This document shows positions 25,718 through 35,418 of a DNA stretch of 64,000 bases, piece after piece. Source of the stretch: Rheinheimera pacifica (GTDB taxonomy: Bacteria; Pseudomonadota; Gammaproteobacteria; Enterobacterales; Alteromonadaceae); contig NZ_FNXF01000005.1 of assembly GCF_900108485.1 (NCBI RefSeq), positions 124,001 to 188,000 on the forward strand, in the 5' to 3' direction. The notes beneath the pieces are model-generated. The model saw only the letters and a program-made list of their open reading frames with translations. It did no database searches and was not told the origin of the DNA. A program made the translations under genes and the position numbers. Within the stretch, counting starts at the first letter, position 1. The number at the start of each line of letters is the position of its first letter.

Positions 25718-26667
25718 TGAAAATTATACTGGCGCCGATGGAAGGCGTGGTCGATCACCTTATGCGCGATATGCTGACACGTATTGGCGGCTACGACTTA
25801 TGCATTACTGAATTTATCCGCATAGTAGACCAAAAACTACCGGCACGGGTATTTACCCGCTTTTGTCCAGAGCTGCAAAACGGTGGCAAAACCTTTGCCG
25901 GTACGCCGGTGCGGGTGCAACTGTTGGGGCAAGACCCAAACTGGCTGGCCGAAAATGCCGTACGCGCGGTAGAACTGGGCTCGCCCGGCGTTGATTTAAA
26001 CTTTGGCTGCCCGGCCAAAACGGTAAATAAGAGCCGCGGCGGTGCTGTGCTGCTAAAAGAAACCGAGCAACTGTACCTTATAGTTAAAGCCGTGCGCGAT
26101 GCCGTGCCGGCGGCCTTCCCGGTAAGTGCTAAAATCCGCCTCGGTTATGACGATACCAGCTTAACGCTGGCCAATGCTGCTGCTATTGCCAGCGCGGGTG
26201 CCAGCATGCTTACCGTGCACGCCCGCACCAAAAGCGACGGCTACCGGCCACCCGCGTACTGGCCATGGATCGCAAAAATTAAGCAGCAAGTGAGTATACC
26301 GCTGGTAGCCAATGGCGAAATCTGGAACGCCGCTGATGCTGCCCTGTGCCAGCAACAAGCCAATTGCAGCAATATTATGCTCGGCCGTGGCGCATTGGCC
26401 ATGCCAAACCTGGCACAAAGCATACGCACCGGTGCTGCCGCTATGCCCTGGCCGCAAGTGCTGGAGCTGCTAATGCGCTACTCTGAATTTGAGATCAGCG
26501 GCGATAAAGGCCAGTACTATGCAAACCGTATCAAACAATGGTTTAGCTATTTAAAGCTGCAGTACCCACAAGCCGCCGACTTATTTCAGCAACTGCGTGT
26601 ACTGCGTAAAAGCAGCGATATTCTGGCGACATTAAATCAGGCACTGCTGCATAGCCAGCACGCTTAG
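25717..26667 (+). CDS. dusC: DusC, tRNA-dihydrouridine synthase
   Basis: 316 residues, an FMN- and NADPH-dependent enzyme reducing uridine to dihydrouridine in tRNA; the DusC branch acts at position 16. Features are an N-terminal ILAPMEGVVDHLMRDML, the catalytic Cys region DLNFGCPAKTVNKSRGGAVL, and ANGEIWNAADA. The C-terminus has NRIKQWFSYLK, matching DusC rather than DusA/DusB. It starts within the stop of the DUF2256 gene. Confidence 0.94.
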   Translation: MKIILAPMEGVVDHLMRDMLTRIGGYDLCITEFIRIVDQKLPARVFTRFCPELQNGGKTFAGTPVRVQLLGQDPNWLAENAVRAVELGSPGVDLNFGCPAKTVNKSRGGAVLLKETEQLYLIVKAVRDAVPAAFPVSAKIRLGYDDTSLTLANAAAIASAGASMLTVHARTKSDGYRPPAYWPWIAKIKQQVSIPLVANGEIWNAADAALCQQQANCSNIMLGRGALAMPNLAQSIRTGAAAMPWPQVLELLMRYSEFEISGDKGQYYANRIKQWFSYLKLQYPQAADLFQQLRVLRKSSDILATLNQALLHSQHA

Positions 26668-26673
26668 GCCGCA

Positions 26674-26704
26674 TTGACGCAAAGTTTTTTATAAAGGCTA
26701 TACT
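26674..26704 (+). promoter_or_regulatory. Candidate promoter of the transhydrogenase operon
   Basis: TTGACG (26674-26679) and TATACT (26699-26704) lie 19 bases apart, upstream of the pntA SD. Both hexamers are good; the spacing is slightly long. Confidence 0.45.
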
Positions 26705-26735
26705 CCTCAGACAGTTAGTTTAAGGAGTGTGCTTT

Positions 26736-27863
26736 ATGCCAATACAGGTTGCCGTGCTGAAGGAAAGCCGGCCACACGAAAAGCGTGTTGCCATGGTGCC
26801 CGCCGTGGCTGATAAACTGAGTAAGCTGGGCTGCGATATCTGCCTGCTCAGCGGCGCAGGCCTTAGCAGTAAATTACCCGACAGCGCCTATACAACGGCG
26901 CGCTTTGTTAATACAGAGCAAGAACTGCTGGCAACAGCCAATATAGTGCTGGCAGTGCAGCCCCCTACAGCTGAGCAAATTAACCTGCTGCCGCCCGGCT
27001 GCATGTTGCTTAGCTTTGTTTATCCGCATAAAGAACCCGACCTTACCCGCTTACTGCGCGATAAGCACATTACCTGCTTTGCTATGGAGCAGGTACCGCG
27101 TATCAGCCGGGCCCAGGCCATGGATGCGCTGTCATCTCAGGCGGCGTTAGCCGGTTACTATGCTGCCCTGCTCGGTGCTACTAAGCTGGCGCGTATCTTA
27201 CCGATGATGACCACCGCCGTTGGCTCAATCCGCCCGGCCCGCTGCCTGGTAATGGGCCTGGGTGTTGCCGGTTTACAGGCCTTAGCCACCGCACGGCGTT
27301 TAGGCGCAATAACTGAAGGCTATGACGTACGGCCCGAAACCAAAGAGCAGGCCGAATCCTTAGGTGCCAAATTTGTTGATACCGGCGTCGATGCCCGCGG
27401 CGAAGGCGGCTATGCCCGCGAGCTGACACCAGAAGAAAAAGACAAAATTGCCAGTGTCGTCACCCGGCATATTCAGCAGGCCGATATTGTTATTACCACG
27501 GCAGCCATACCGGGACGGCCTTCACCTAAGCTGATTAGTAAAGCCCAGGTAGATGGCATGAAACTGGGCGCAGTGATCATTGATTTAGCGGCTGAAGGCG
27601 GCGGTAACTGCGAATACAGTGTGCCCGGTGAAACCATTACACAGGGCCAGATCACCATAGCAGCGCCGTTAAATGTACCTTCGATGCTGGCTGAACATGC
27701 CTCAGAGCTGTACGCCAAAAACCTGCTGAATTTATTGCAGCTGTTTATTGTAGATGGCGAAATTAAACTGGATTGGGATGACGAAGTGCAGGCAAAAACC
27801 GTACTGACGCATCAGGGCGAGATCAAACCTGCAGCAGTAAAAACTGCGCTGGAACAGCAATAA
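26736..27863 (+). CDS. pntA: PntA1, NAD(P) transhydrogenase alpha subunit, soluble part
   Basis: 375 residues. NAD(H)-binding domain I of proton-translocating transhydrogenase, which transfers hydride from NADH to NADP using the proton gradient. N-terminal VAVLKESRPHEKRVAMVP, then RISRAQAMDALSSQAALAGY and the Rossmann-type ARCLVMGLGVAGLQALATAR. The alpha subunit is split here: the membrane part is the next gene. Start chosen at the ATG with AAGGAG nine bases upstream; a GTG nine bases earlier is too close to that SD. Confidence 0.95.
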   Translation: MPIQVAVLKESRPHEKRVAMVPAVADKLSKLGCDICLLSGAGLSSKLPDSAYTTARFVNTEQELLATANIVLAVQPPTAEQINLLPPGCMLLSFVYPHKEPDLTRLLRDKHITCFAMEQVPRISRAQAMDALSSQAALAGYYAALLGATKLARILPMMTTAVGSIRPARCLVMGLGVAGLQALATARRLGAITEGYDVRPETKEQAESLGAKFVDTGVDARGEGGYARELTPEEKDKIASVVTRHIQQADIVITTAAIPGRPSPKLISKAQVDGMKLGAVIIDLAAEGGGNCEYSVPGETITQGQITIAAPLNVPSMLAEHASELYAKNLLNLLQLFIVDGEIKLDWDDEVQAKTVLTHQGEIKPAAVKTALEQQ

Positions 27864-27888
27864 CCTGGCATTATTTTTGGGGAGCATT

Positions 27889-28203
27889 ATGGACTACACC
27901 ACCACCATTTTAACCGGCTTTGTCGCGCTGTATATTTTTATGCTGGCTGCTTTTACCGGTTTTGAAATTATCGGCCGCGTACCAGCCATTTTGCATACAC
28001 CGCTGATGTCCGGCTCTAACTTTATTCACGGCATTGTAGTGGTAGGCGCGCTGTGGGCGCTGTTAAACGCCAGCTCGTTACCCGAGCAGATCATCGGCTT
28101 TCTCGGCGTGCTGTTAGGCGCAGGCAATGCTGCCGGTGGCTATGTAGTAACCGAGCGCATGCTGCAAATGTTTAAACCTTCCAGCAAAACCAATAAGGAG
28201 TAA
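27889..28203 (+). CDS. PntA2, NAD(P) transhydrogenase alpha subunit, membrane part
   Basis: 104 residues with three membrane helices (about 7-25, 45-62 and 68-88). Contains FTGFEIIGRVPAILHTPLMS, HGIVVVGALW and the GAGNAAGGYVVTERML motif of the alpha-subunit membrane domain. In E. coli the two parts are fused; the split three-gene form is common in other bacteria. Start chosen at the ATG six bases after GGGGAG. It sits 25 bases after pntA1 and 3 bases before pntB. Confidence 0.94.
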   Translation: MDYTTTILTGFVALYIFMLAAFTGFEIIGRVPAILHTPLMSGSNFIHGIVVVGALWALLNASSLPEQIIGFLGVLLGAGNAAGGYVVTERMLQMFKPSSKTNKE

Positions 28204-28206
28204 GGC

Positions 28207-29625
28207 ATGAACGCAGCTTTACTCATCGACAGCAGCTATTTTATTGCCGCCTTTTTGTTTATCTACGGCTTAAAGCGTATGTCTTCACCGCTCACGGCAC
28301 GCTCCGGCATCGTTGTTGCCGGTATTGGTATGGTGCTGGCCGTGCTGGCCAGTTTTTTATATACGCTGGATGTCAACGAAGCCGCCAGGCCACATCTTAG
28401 CACTAACCTTACACTGGCATTGATTGCACTGGCACTTGGCCTTGGCTGGGCCTGGCGCAGCGGTAAAACAGTAGCCATGACCGAAATGCCACAGATGGTA
28501 GCGCTGTATAACGGCATGGGCGGCGGCGCAGCAGCGGCGATTGCCGCAATAGAGCTGATTGGCTACAAAACCCACGGCTCAGTGTCACTAAGCCTGGCGG
28601 TTCTGGGCGGGCTAATTGGTGCTGTGGCGTTATCCGGCTCGCTTATCGCCTGGGCAAAACTGGATGGCCGCATCAATAAAACCCTGCGCTTTGGCTCCTT
28701 GCAACTGGTAAACGGCAGCCTGCTGTTAGTACTGCTGGCAATTGGGGTGTACATTATCTGGCAAGGCGGCATGGTAAGCTGGCCGGTGTTTGCCGCATTC
28801 TTTGCCCTGGCGCTGATTTACGGCGTAATGATGACGATGCCGATTGGCGGCGCTGATATGCCGGTGGTCATTTCGTTGTACAACGCCTTTACCGGTTTAG
28901 CTGTTGGCTTTGAAGGTTATGTGCTGAATAACCCGGCCTTGATGATCGCCGGTATGGTGGTTGGCTCGGCCGGCTCTTTACTGACACTACTGATGGCCAA
29001 GGCGATGAACCGCTCTGTGGCCAATGTACTGTTTTCTAACTTTGGTGAGCTAAGCGATGAAGCGCAGGGTGATATGGCCGGCAGCCAAAAACCAATTGAT
29101 GCCAGCGACGCCGGCATTAATATGCGTTACGCCAGTAAAGTGATTATTGCACCGGGTTATGGCCTGGCGGTAGCCCAGGCGCAGCACAAGCTGTACGAAC
29201 TGGTAAAACTGCTGCAGGACGCCGGGGTAGAAGTAAAGTTTGCCATTCACCCGGTAGCCGGCCGTATGCCGGGCCATATGAACGTGTTATTGGCCGAAGC
29301 CGGAGTACCGTACGATATTATCTTTGATATGGAGGATATTAACGGCGAGTTTAAAGAAGCCGATGTTGCCATAGTGATTGGCGCCAACGACACAGTAAAC
29401 CCGGCGGCACGTACTAATAAAAGCTCGCCGATTTACGGCATGCCGGTGCTCAATGTCGATATGGCTAAACAGGTGTACGTGGTAAAACGTGGCCAGGGTA
29501 AAGGTTATTCCGGCGTAGAGAACGCACTGTTTTACGCCGACAATACGCAGATGGTATACGGCGATGCACAAAAGGTGATGGTATCGATGATCCAGGCGAT
29601 TAAATCACTCGGCGGCGGGCATTAA
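28207..29625 (+). CDS. pntB: PntB, NAD(P) transhydrogenase beta subunit
   Basis: 472 residues. About eight or nine membrane helices in the first 260 residues form the proton channel half, then the NADP(H)-binding domain III with IAPGYGLAVAQAQHKLYELV, HPVAGRMPGHMNVLLAEA and VIGANDTVNPAART. It completes the transhydrogenase with the two preceding genes. The stop is 18 bases from the convergent MocR-type gene; a small AACCG/CGGTT hairpin lies between. Confidence 0.96.
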   Translation: MNAALLIDSSYFIAAFLFIYGLKRMSSPLTARSGIVVAGIGMVLAVLASFLYTLDVNEAARPHLSTNLTLALIALALGLGWAWRSGKTVAMTEMPQMVALYNGMGGGAAAAIAAIELIGYKTHGSVSLSLAVLGGLIGAVALSGSLIAWAKLDGRINKTLRFGSLQLVNGSLLLVLLAIGVYIIWQGGMVSWPVFAAFFALALIYGVMMTMPIGGADMPVVISLYNAFTGLAVGFEGYVLNNPALMIAGMVVGSAGSLLTLLMAKAMNRSVANVLFSNFGELSDEAQGDMAGSQKPIDASDAGINMRYASKVIIAPGYGLAVAQAQHKLYELVKLLQDAGVEVKFAIHPVAGRMPGHMNVLLAEAGVPYDIIFDMEDINGEFKEADVAIVIGANDTVNPAARTNKSSPIYGMPVLNVDMAKQVYVVKRGQGKGYSGVENALFYADNTQMVYGDAQKVMVSMIQAIKSLGGGH

Positions 29626-29643
29626 CCGACACAGTGAGAACCG

Positions 29644-31080
29644 TTACCGGTTTAATTGCTGTTGGCACAACTGTGCCAGTGTTTGTAATGCCCGCTCCAG
29701 CCTTGCGTCCTGCGCTACCGCGCAGTTTAAACGGATAAAGTTACGGTAGCCCGCGCTACCGGCTGGTGCTGTGGGCGAAAATATAGTCCCCGGTGCTATA
29801 CTGATTTTTTCCGCCAGGGCCTGCTGTGCCAGCTCGTAACCATCTACGTCTTGTGGCAGCTCGACCCAGAGTACAAAGCCGCCCTGAGGCTGGCTAACCC
29901 GGGTGCCGGGCGGAAACAAGCGGCCAATACTGCCGCTGATACGTTGCACCGCCGCTTCATACTGCGGCCGTACCTGGCGCAAATGCCGCTCATACTGGCC
30001 GCTTTGCAACAGCTTCGCCACCGCTAATTGTGGCAATGCTGCGGTACTTATATTGCTGATAAACTTCAGGTATTCTATTTTTGCCGTATGTTTTGGTGCT
30101 ATGACCCAGCCCAGGCGTAAATCCGGCGACAGCGTTTTAGAAAAAGTGCTGCAGTAAAAAATATCCTGTTGTGGCGCCAGCGCTAAACAACTGCCCGGCC
30201 GCGGCCCGGTAAAGCCTAAATCGCCGTAGGTATCGTCTTCTATCAACGGTATGCCACGCTGTGCCAGCAACTGCACTATGCGCTTTTTATTGCCGTCCGG
30301 GATCAGGCTGCCCAGCGGATTACTGTAGTTAGCAATCAGCACACAGGCCTTTACCGGCCATTGCTCAAGTGCTTGCTGCAACACGTCAGGCGCCATGCCG
30401 GTTTGTGCGTCGGTGGGCAGTGCCAGCGCTTTTAAGCCAGCCGCCTCCAGTGCCTGCAGCAAACCATAAAACGCTGGCGATTCTATCACTACCACATCGC
30501 CAGGCTGCGTCACAGCCTTTAAACTCAGCATCAGCGCTTCCTGGCAACCATTGGTAATAATGACATCGTCTTGCGATACGACAGCGCCATGTAACGCCAT
30601 ACGCCGCGCTATTTCACGACGTAATTCGACCGCGCCGCGGCTGGCTTCGTAGCGCATTAAGCGCGCCGGTTCGGTTTTTATTACTTGTTGCAGTGCTTTT
30701 TGCAACGCGTGCTGTGGCAGGTAAACCGCAGCCGGTACCGCAGCGCCTAAGCGCATATAAGCCGGATCGGCTGCGGCTTTAGATAACGACAACGCTATCT
30801 GCTGGCTACAAACAATAACCGGTTCGGCCGCTTGCTGCAGCGGTACACTACTGAGTGGTGGTGGCTGATAACGCGGTTTAACAAAGTAACCGCTGCGGCT
30901 ATTGGCCTGTAAGTAACCGTCAGCTTCCAGCCGCCGGTAGCTGGCCACCACGGTAGACACGCTAAGCGCCCGGCGTTTGGCCAGTTCGCGTACGCCCGGC
31001 AAGCGTTCACCACAGCCATATTGGCCCTGCTCTATTTGTTGTTGCAGTTCGGCAGCCAGTTGTTGATAACGAAAACTCAC
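29644..31080 (-). CDS. MocR/PdxR-type GntR regulator with aminotransferase domain
   Basis: 478 residues. N-terminal winged helix of GntR type (about 3-68, with GERLPGVRELAKRRALSVST), then an aminotransferase-I fold. The PLP-lysine motif is in YCSTFSKTLSPDLRLGWV. Such MocR proteins usually regulate amino-acid or pyridoxal-related genes and sense PLP adducts. The adjacent LysE-type exporter gene lies 19 bases upstream on the same strand, suggesting that it is a target or operon partner, possibly for amino-acid export. Confidence 0.9.
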   Translation of the reverse strand: MSFRYQQLAAELQQQIEQGQYGCGERLPGVRELAKRRALSVSTVVASYRRLEADGYLQANSRSGYFVKPRYQPPPLSSVPLQQAAEPVIVCSQQIALSLSKAAADPAYMRLGAAVPAAVYLPQHALQKALQQVIKTEPARLMRYEASRGAVELRREIARRMALHGAVVSQDDVIITNGCQEALMLSLKAVTQPGDVVVIESPAFYGLLQALEAAGLKALALPTDAQTGMAPDVLQQALEQWPVKACVLIANYSNPLGSLIPDGNKKRIVQLLAQRGIPLIEDDTYGDLGFTGPRPGSCLALAPQQDIFYCSTFSKTLSPDLRLGWVIAPKHTAKIEYLKFISNISTAALPQLAVAKLLQSGQYERHLRQVRPQYEAAVQRISGSIGRLFPPGTRVSQPQGGFVLWVELPQDVDGYELAQQALAEKISIAPGTIFSPTAPAGSAGYRNFIRLNCAVAQDARLERALQTLAQLCQQQLNR

Positions 31081-31099
31081 ACGCCCTCCTTTGGTTTAG

Positions 31100-31708
31100 C
31101 TAACTCCACTGCAACGCCTGCCATAACGGTGGTAAAACCGATAATGCCAGCAAAGCACCCATTGCCCGGTTAAACCAGCGCCGTTGCTCCGGTGCTGTCA
31201 GTAAGCGTTTTAAACCGGCACCAAACATCAGCCAACTGATAGTGCAGGGCAAACCCACCAGCAAAAATACCAGCGCAATCAGTGTCAGTTGCTGCCAATA
31301 CACGCCCTGCAAGCTGGTAAAAGCCGCAATAGCACCGGTAATCATTACCCAGGCTTTGGCATTTACCCACTGAAACAACAGTGCCTGAGTAAAACTAAGC
31401 GGTTTACTGTTGCCCGTTTCTATTTGCTTTGGCTCAGCGCTGGCAATTTTCCACGCCAGATACAGCAAATATACCGAGCCAACTAATTTTATCAGCTGAT
31501 GTAGTAATGGCTGTTGCTGCAAGATCAGCCCGGCACCCAGCCCTACCGCCAGTAACATCAGTAAAAACCCCAGCTGAATACCGGCCAGATGCGCCAGGCT
31601 TTTTTGCACGCCGTAATTAACACCGGACGACATAATCATAATATTATTCGGCCCGGGTGTAATACTGGTGGCAAAGGCAAAAAAAACTAAGGTCCAGAAT
31701 AACTCCAT
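31100..31708 (-). CDS. LysE family translocator (amino-acid exporter)
   Basis: 202 residues, six membrane helices. Begins with TSITPGPNNIMIMSSGVNYG, the LysE/RhtB signature, followed by SVYLLYLAWKIA and a QWVNAKAWVMITGAI segment. Exports amino acids or similar small molecules; substrate unknown. It is just upstream of the MocR-type regulator gene on the same strand. The ATG is preceded by AGGAGCAAGC. Confidence 0.9.
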   Translation of the reverse strand: MELFWTLVFFAFATSITPGPNNIMIMSSGVNYGVQKSLAHLAGIQLGFLLMLLAVGLGAGLILQQQPLLHQLIKLVGSVYLLYLAWKIASAEPKQIETGNSKPLSFTQALLFQWVNAKAWVMITGAIAAFTSLQGVYWQQLTLIALVFLLVGLPCTISWLMFGAGLKRLLTAPEQRRWFNRAMGALLALSVLPPLWQALQWS

Positions 31709-31991
31709 GCTGCTTGCTCCTGTTTACTTACGTTAAGCCACCACAGTAGCGCGCCCCTCCGGCAGAAAATATACACAGAACAGCGCAAAATAAGCAGTAC
31801 AGATAAAATTAAAGTAACAGTAAAACAATACAGCCTGAGCCAAGTGCTTACATCAGGCTATCAGGTCACACCAGCGGTGCAATAAACAATTAATTACACA
31901 AAACATTCTGCTACTAACTCATGATTAACAGCTTTGTAGTCGCTAAACTTAAAAACATCCTGATTTTTATATTTATTGTGGAGTAATGGGT

Positions 31992-34970
31992 ATGGGCCTT
32001 TGGTCTTTTGTTAAACCGGCCGCTAACAGACACACTGTGTCGGCCTGGTTGCTTGTGTCTGCACTGGCATTAGCGGTGTCAGGCTGTGGTGGTGGCAGCG
32101 ACAGTGCGGATAGTGCGCCGCCGGTTGCCACACCACCGGTCGTAACACCGCCAACGCAAACTCCGCCCCCGGCAGACGATCTGCCCGAGCCGGCTCTTGA
32201 AAACGCGCCAAGCGCAGACATTAAACCGCTACCCAAACCGGGTGGCCCGTCATTACCACCACCGCCGGCTGAACTCAGGCTGTCGGCAGCTTATAATAAA
32301 AGCACCGCTGCAACAGCGGTATTTGCGGTATCTGCCAGCTCGTCCGGCGATGAAAACAACAACAACACTGCAGCTAAAGCTATAGACGGCGATTTAACCA
32401 GCCGCTGGGAAAGTGCCTGGGGCAATGGTGTGGCCGATGCCGACAACGCCTGGTTACAGTTTGACTTTGGCGCCAAAACCGCCATTGGTTATATCAAGCT
32501 GCACTGGGAAAACGCCTACGCTGAAGAATACGCCATTTATATTTCTGATGATGGCCAAGACTGGTATCAGCTACGCTACGTTACCGGCGCCCAGGGCGGC
32601 ACTGAAGAGTTTTTTAATCTGGATATCGATGCCCGCTATGTTCGCCTGCAAGGCATCAGCCGCCACACCCGGTATGGTTATTCACTGTTTGAAGTCGAAT
32701 TTAAAACGCCGGGCAGCGACAACTCCTTGCCGCGGTTGGATACCTCCTATGTGCCCTACCCGCTAAGTGGCAATGGCCGCCAGCCACTGCCGGCCCCGGA
32801 TGAGCCGGTTGAAAGCGTGCGCTTTACTCTGGCTGACGGCACTCTGGTTACCCGGTTTGGTATGGTTGGCCGCTCCCGCCACGCCCGCGAACGCGGTGAA
32901 GAATGGAACGAAATTGGTTTTGGCCTGAACGAAACCGTCGACGCCCAGGGCAACCCCGCTGATAAAGGCCCTGGTGCGCACTTAAACTTTGTTGCCAACT
33001 ACTTTAAAAACCGTACCTGGGGCGTCGAGTTTATTGATAACAGTAATGTAGCCGGTGTTACCGCACCAAGGATTATCGTCAACCAGTATTACCTGCAAGC
33101 GCAAAAAGGCGGTGGCCACTCTTTTGTGCGCCGTTTTGATGAGCCCAACGTTACCGGTTTTGGCTGGATGAGCCCAGGCCGGCTGCTGGACAACTCCACT
33201 TATCTGAGTGACGGAGCCCCCTGCCCGGTAGTGCAAAAGCCCGCCAATGGTGTGCTGTTAAACCCCAACACTGGCTACAACGGTATCATTGGTGCAAATG
33301 ACGGCTGCAGCGTGGTGTTTGACACCTACCCCGGCCACAGAGCCCTTTCGGCTAATGCCGATGGCGTAATGGTGCCCAATGGTAATAACGTAGCAGCACG
33401 GGCGCTGAAAAAAGGCGATATTATTGAGTTTACCGGCTCGTTCTTCTCTACCCGTGAAGTGATGGATGCCATTGGCGATAACGGCGGCTTTCGTTATTAC
33501 ACCAACGAGCTGACCTACGTCATGGGCCAGGGCTTGCGCCCCTGGTACGGTGTGCAACCGCGGTTAATGAACCAGCCACTGCCAGACAGCACTCTGCAAG
33601 GCGGGCTGGGCTCGGTATCATACGATTATGCCGACAACGCTACCTTTATATTTCAGCAGCCACACAACAATATTGGCATGCAAAATATGCAGCGCTTTAT
33701 GGAAGGCCGCCGCTGGCTGCACACCAACTTATGGACCGGCGAACATAACGAAGATGGTAATGATCGCAATGACGCAGGCCGGTTGCTGCAAGGTCCGCGT
33801 TTTAACCAGTCATCCTGTTTTAACTGTCACGTTAGCAATGGCCGCAGCGTAGCGCCAACAGTAGTAAACCAGCGCCTTGATACTATGGCAATACGTACCG
33901 GCGTCACCGGTACCGACGCCAACGGCAATTACCTGCCACACCCTATATACGGCCAGGCAATGCAGATGAATGCGCGCTCAACCACCACAGGCGCTGTGCA
34001 AAACTGGGGCAATGCGGCTGTGGTTGCCGGTTTCACCACAAAAAATGTACAACTTGCCGACGGTACCGTGGTTGAACTGCGTAAACCGGAAATCGCCTTT
34101 GAAGGCCCGACGCCTGAAGCTTATTCCGTGCGCTCGGCGCAGCCATTAATCGGTATGGGCCTGCTTGAAGCCATTGCCGATGAAACCATTTTGGCCCGGG
34201 TACGCACCACCCCCGATGCCGACGGCGTGCTGGGTACCGCCAACTACGCTTATGATCCGGAAACCGGCGACGTGCGTTTAGGCCGCTACGGCTGGAAAGC
34301 AGGGAAAGTCAGCCTGCGCCACCAGGTAGCCAATGCCGCCCTGTTGGATATGTCGGTAACCTCATCTATTTACCCGAACCGCAACTGCCTGGCCGGGGCA
34401 ACGCACTGTGATGCGGCCAGCGGCACAGAGCCCGGCTTACCAGATGAAGCGCTGCAGTTAATGACAGAATATCTGCACCTGTTAGCCGTACCGGCACAGC
34501 GCAGCCTGGTCAGTGGTTTTCCTAAAGGCGTATCGCCCATGGCGTATCTGGATGTTGAGCCGGCAAAAATAGCCCAGGGTGAGCAAGTGTTTAAAGCCAT
34601 CCGCTGTAATGCCTGCCATGTCAGCGAAGTGCAAACCAGCGCCCGCTCGGCGTTTGACGAAGTGCGTAACCAGACTATCCGGCCTTATACCGATATGCTG
34701 TTACATGATATGGGCGAAGAGCTGGCCGATAACTTCGCCGAAGGCTTAGCAGGCGGCAGCATGTGGCGCACGCCCGCGTTATGGGGCATAGGCTACACCG
34801 AACACGTTGCCGCCGGTACACCGGTAGGTTATTTACACGACAGCCGCGCCCGCACACTAACCGAAGCCATTTTATGGCACGGCGGCGAAGCTGAAGTGAT
34901 TAAAAACCGCTTTATCAACTTACCCACCGAAGAGCGCCAGGCGCTGCTGGCTTTCCTCAAATCGCTGTAA
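31992..34970 (+). CDS. Lipoprotein with discoidin-like and di-heme oxidoreductase (DUF1111) domains
   Basis: 992 residues. Lipobox VSGC with Cys32, then a Pro/Asp-rich linker (about 40-95). A discoidin (F5/8 type C) domain spans about 105-230 (AIDGDLTSRWESAWGNG, HTRYGYSLFEVEFK). The C-terminal half holds two c-type heme motifs, C609-F-N-C-H613 and C872-N-A-C-H876, of the di-heme oxidoreductase (DUF1111, thiol-oxidoreductase-like) type. Probably a periplasmic or surface redox protein. The 283-base upstream gap shows an AT-rich region without a convincing promoter. Start at 31992 has GGAG eight bases before it; an ATG six bases earlier is possible. Confidence 0.86.
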   Translation: MGLWSFVKPAANRHTVSAWLLVSALALAVSGCGGGSDSADSAPPVATPPVVTPPTQTPPPADDLPEPALENAPSADIKPLPKPGGPSLPPPPAELRLSAAYNKSTAATAVFAVSASSSGDENNNNTAAKAIDGDLTSRWESAWGNGVADADNAWLQFDFGAKTAIGYIKLHWENAYAEEYAIYISDDGQDWYQLRYVTGAQGGTEEFFNLDIDARYVRLQGISRHTRYGYSLFEVEFKTPGSDNSLPRLDTSYVPYPLSGNGRQPLPAPDEPVESVRFTLADGTLVTRFGMVGRSRHARERGEEWNEIGFGLNETVDAQGNPADKGPGAHLNFVANYFKNRTWGVEFIDNSNVAGVTAPRIIVNQYYLQAQKGGGHSFVRRFDEPNVTGFGWMSPGRLLDNSTYLSDGAPCPVVQKPANGVLLNPNTGYNGIIGANDGCSVVFDTYPGHRALSANADGVMVPNGNNVAARALKKGDIIEFTGSFFSTREVMDAIGDNGGFRYYTNELTYVMGQGLRPWYGVQPRLMNQPLPDSTLQGGLGSVSYDYADNATFIFQQPHNNIGMQNMQRFMEGRRWLHTNLWTGEHNEDGNDRNDAGRLLQGPRFNQSSCFNCHVSNGRSVAPTVVNQRLDTMAIRTGVTGTDANGNYLPHPIYGQAMQMNARSTTTGAVQNWGNAAVVAGFTTKNVQLADGTVVELRKPEIAFEGPTPEAYSVRSAQPLIGMGLLEAIADETILARVRTTPDADGVLGTANYAYDPETGDVRLGRYGWKAGKVSLRHQVANAALLDMSVTSSIYPNRNCLAGATHCDAASGTEPGLPDEALQLMTEYLHLLAVPAQRSLVSGFPKGVSPMAYLDVEPAKIAQGEQVFKAIRCNACHVSEVQTSARSAFDEVRNQTIRPYTDMLLHDMGEELADNFAEGLAGGSMWRTPALWGIGYTEHVAAGTPVGYLHDSRARTLTEAILWHGGEAEVIKNRFINLPTEERQALLAFLKSL

Positions 34971-34978
34971 TATAAAGC

Positions 34979-35005
34979 CCCGGTGCTTACCAGGCACCGG
35001 GTTTT
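34979..35005 (+). terminator. Rho-independent terminator of the di-heme gene
   Basis: CCCGGTGC (34979-34986) pairs perfectly with GCACCGGG (34994-35001) around a 7-base loop, followed by TTTT. Strong intrinsic terminator just after the stop codon. Confidence 0.85.
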
Positions 35006-35145
35006 CACTCTCTGGTCACTTAGTCACTTTCAGCTATCTTGTCCCTGCTCTTGCTGTGCCACAAGCTGCAGGCTTACGGCATAGACAGATATTCCGCCGC
35101 GCAGTACACTGAGGCGCTATTTTATTAACAAACAAGGCTATACCA

Positions 35146-35391
35146 GTGAATACAGAAAATTTGTCTGAAGCACAAATTGCAGAAATAAAAAGCAACTTCG
35201 ATTTTTTTGACCGTGACGGCAATGGCCGGATTGATTTAACCGAGTTTATCGAACTGCTTACGACTTTGGCCCCCAAAACCAAAGTCAGCCATGTTGAAGA
35301 GGGTTTTAAGCTTATCGACACCAATAATAACGGTTATATCGACTTCGCCGAGTTTTTAGACTGGTGGCAAGACTGCTGGTGGGAATACTAA
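35146..35391 (+). CDS. Small EF-hand protein
   Basis: 81 residues, translated from a GTG with CAAGG nine bases upstream. Two canonical EF-hand loops: DRDGNGRIDLTE (about 25-36) and DTNNNGYIDFAE (about 62-73), each with Asp/Asn at positions 1, 3, 5 and Glu at 12. No signal peptide. Likely a cytoplasmic calcium-binding or calcium-sensing protein; calmodulin-like mini-proteins in bacteria have few known roles. It stands alone with its own short leader. Confidence 0.88.
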   Translation: MNTENLSEAQIAEIKSNFDFFDRDGNGRIDLTEFIELLTTLAPKTKVSHVEEGFKLIDTNNNGYIDFAEFLDWWQDCWWEY

Positions 35392-35418
35392 AATCAAAGG
35401 GCAAGGCCGCAGCCGGCC

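Noticed and set aside
26736..28203. Apparent frameshift splitting pntA in two
   Set aside because: The split into a soluble and a membrane alpha part is a known transhydrogenase architecture, and the second part has its own strong SD (GGGGAG).
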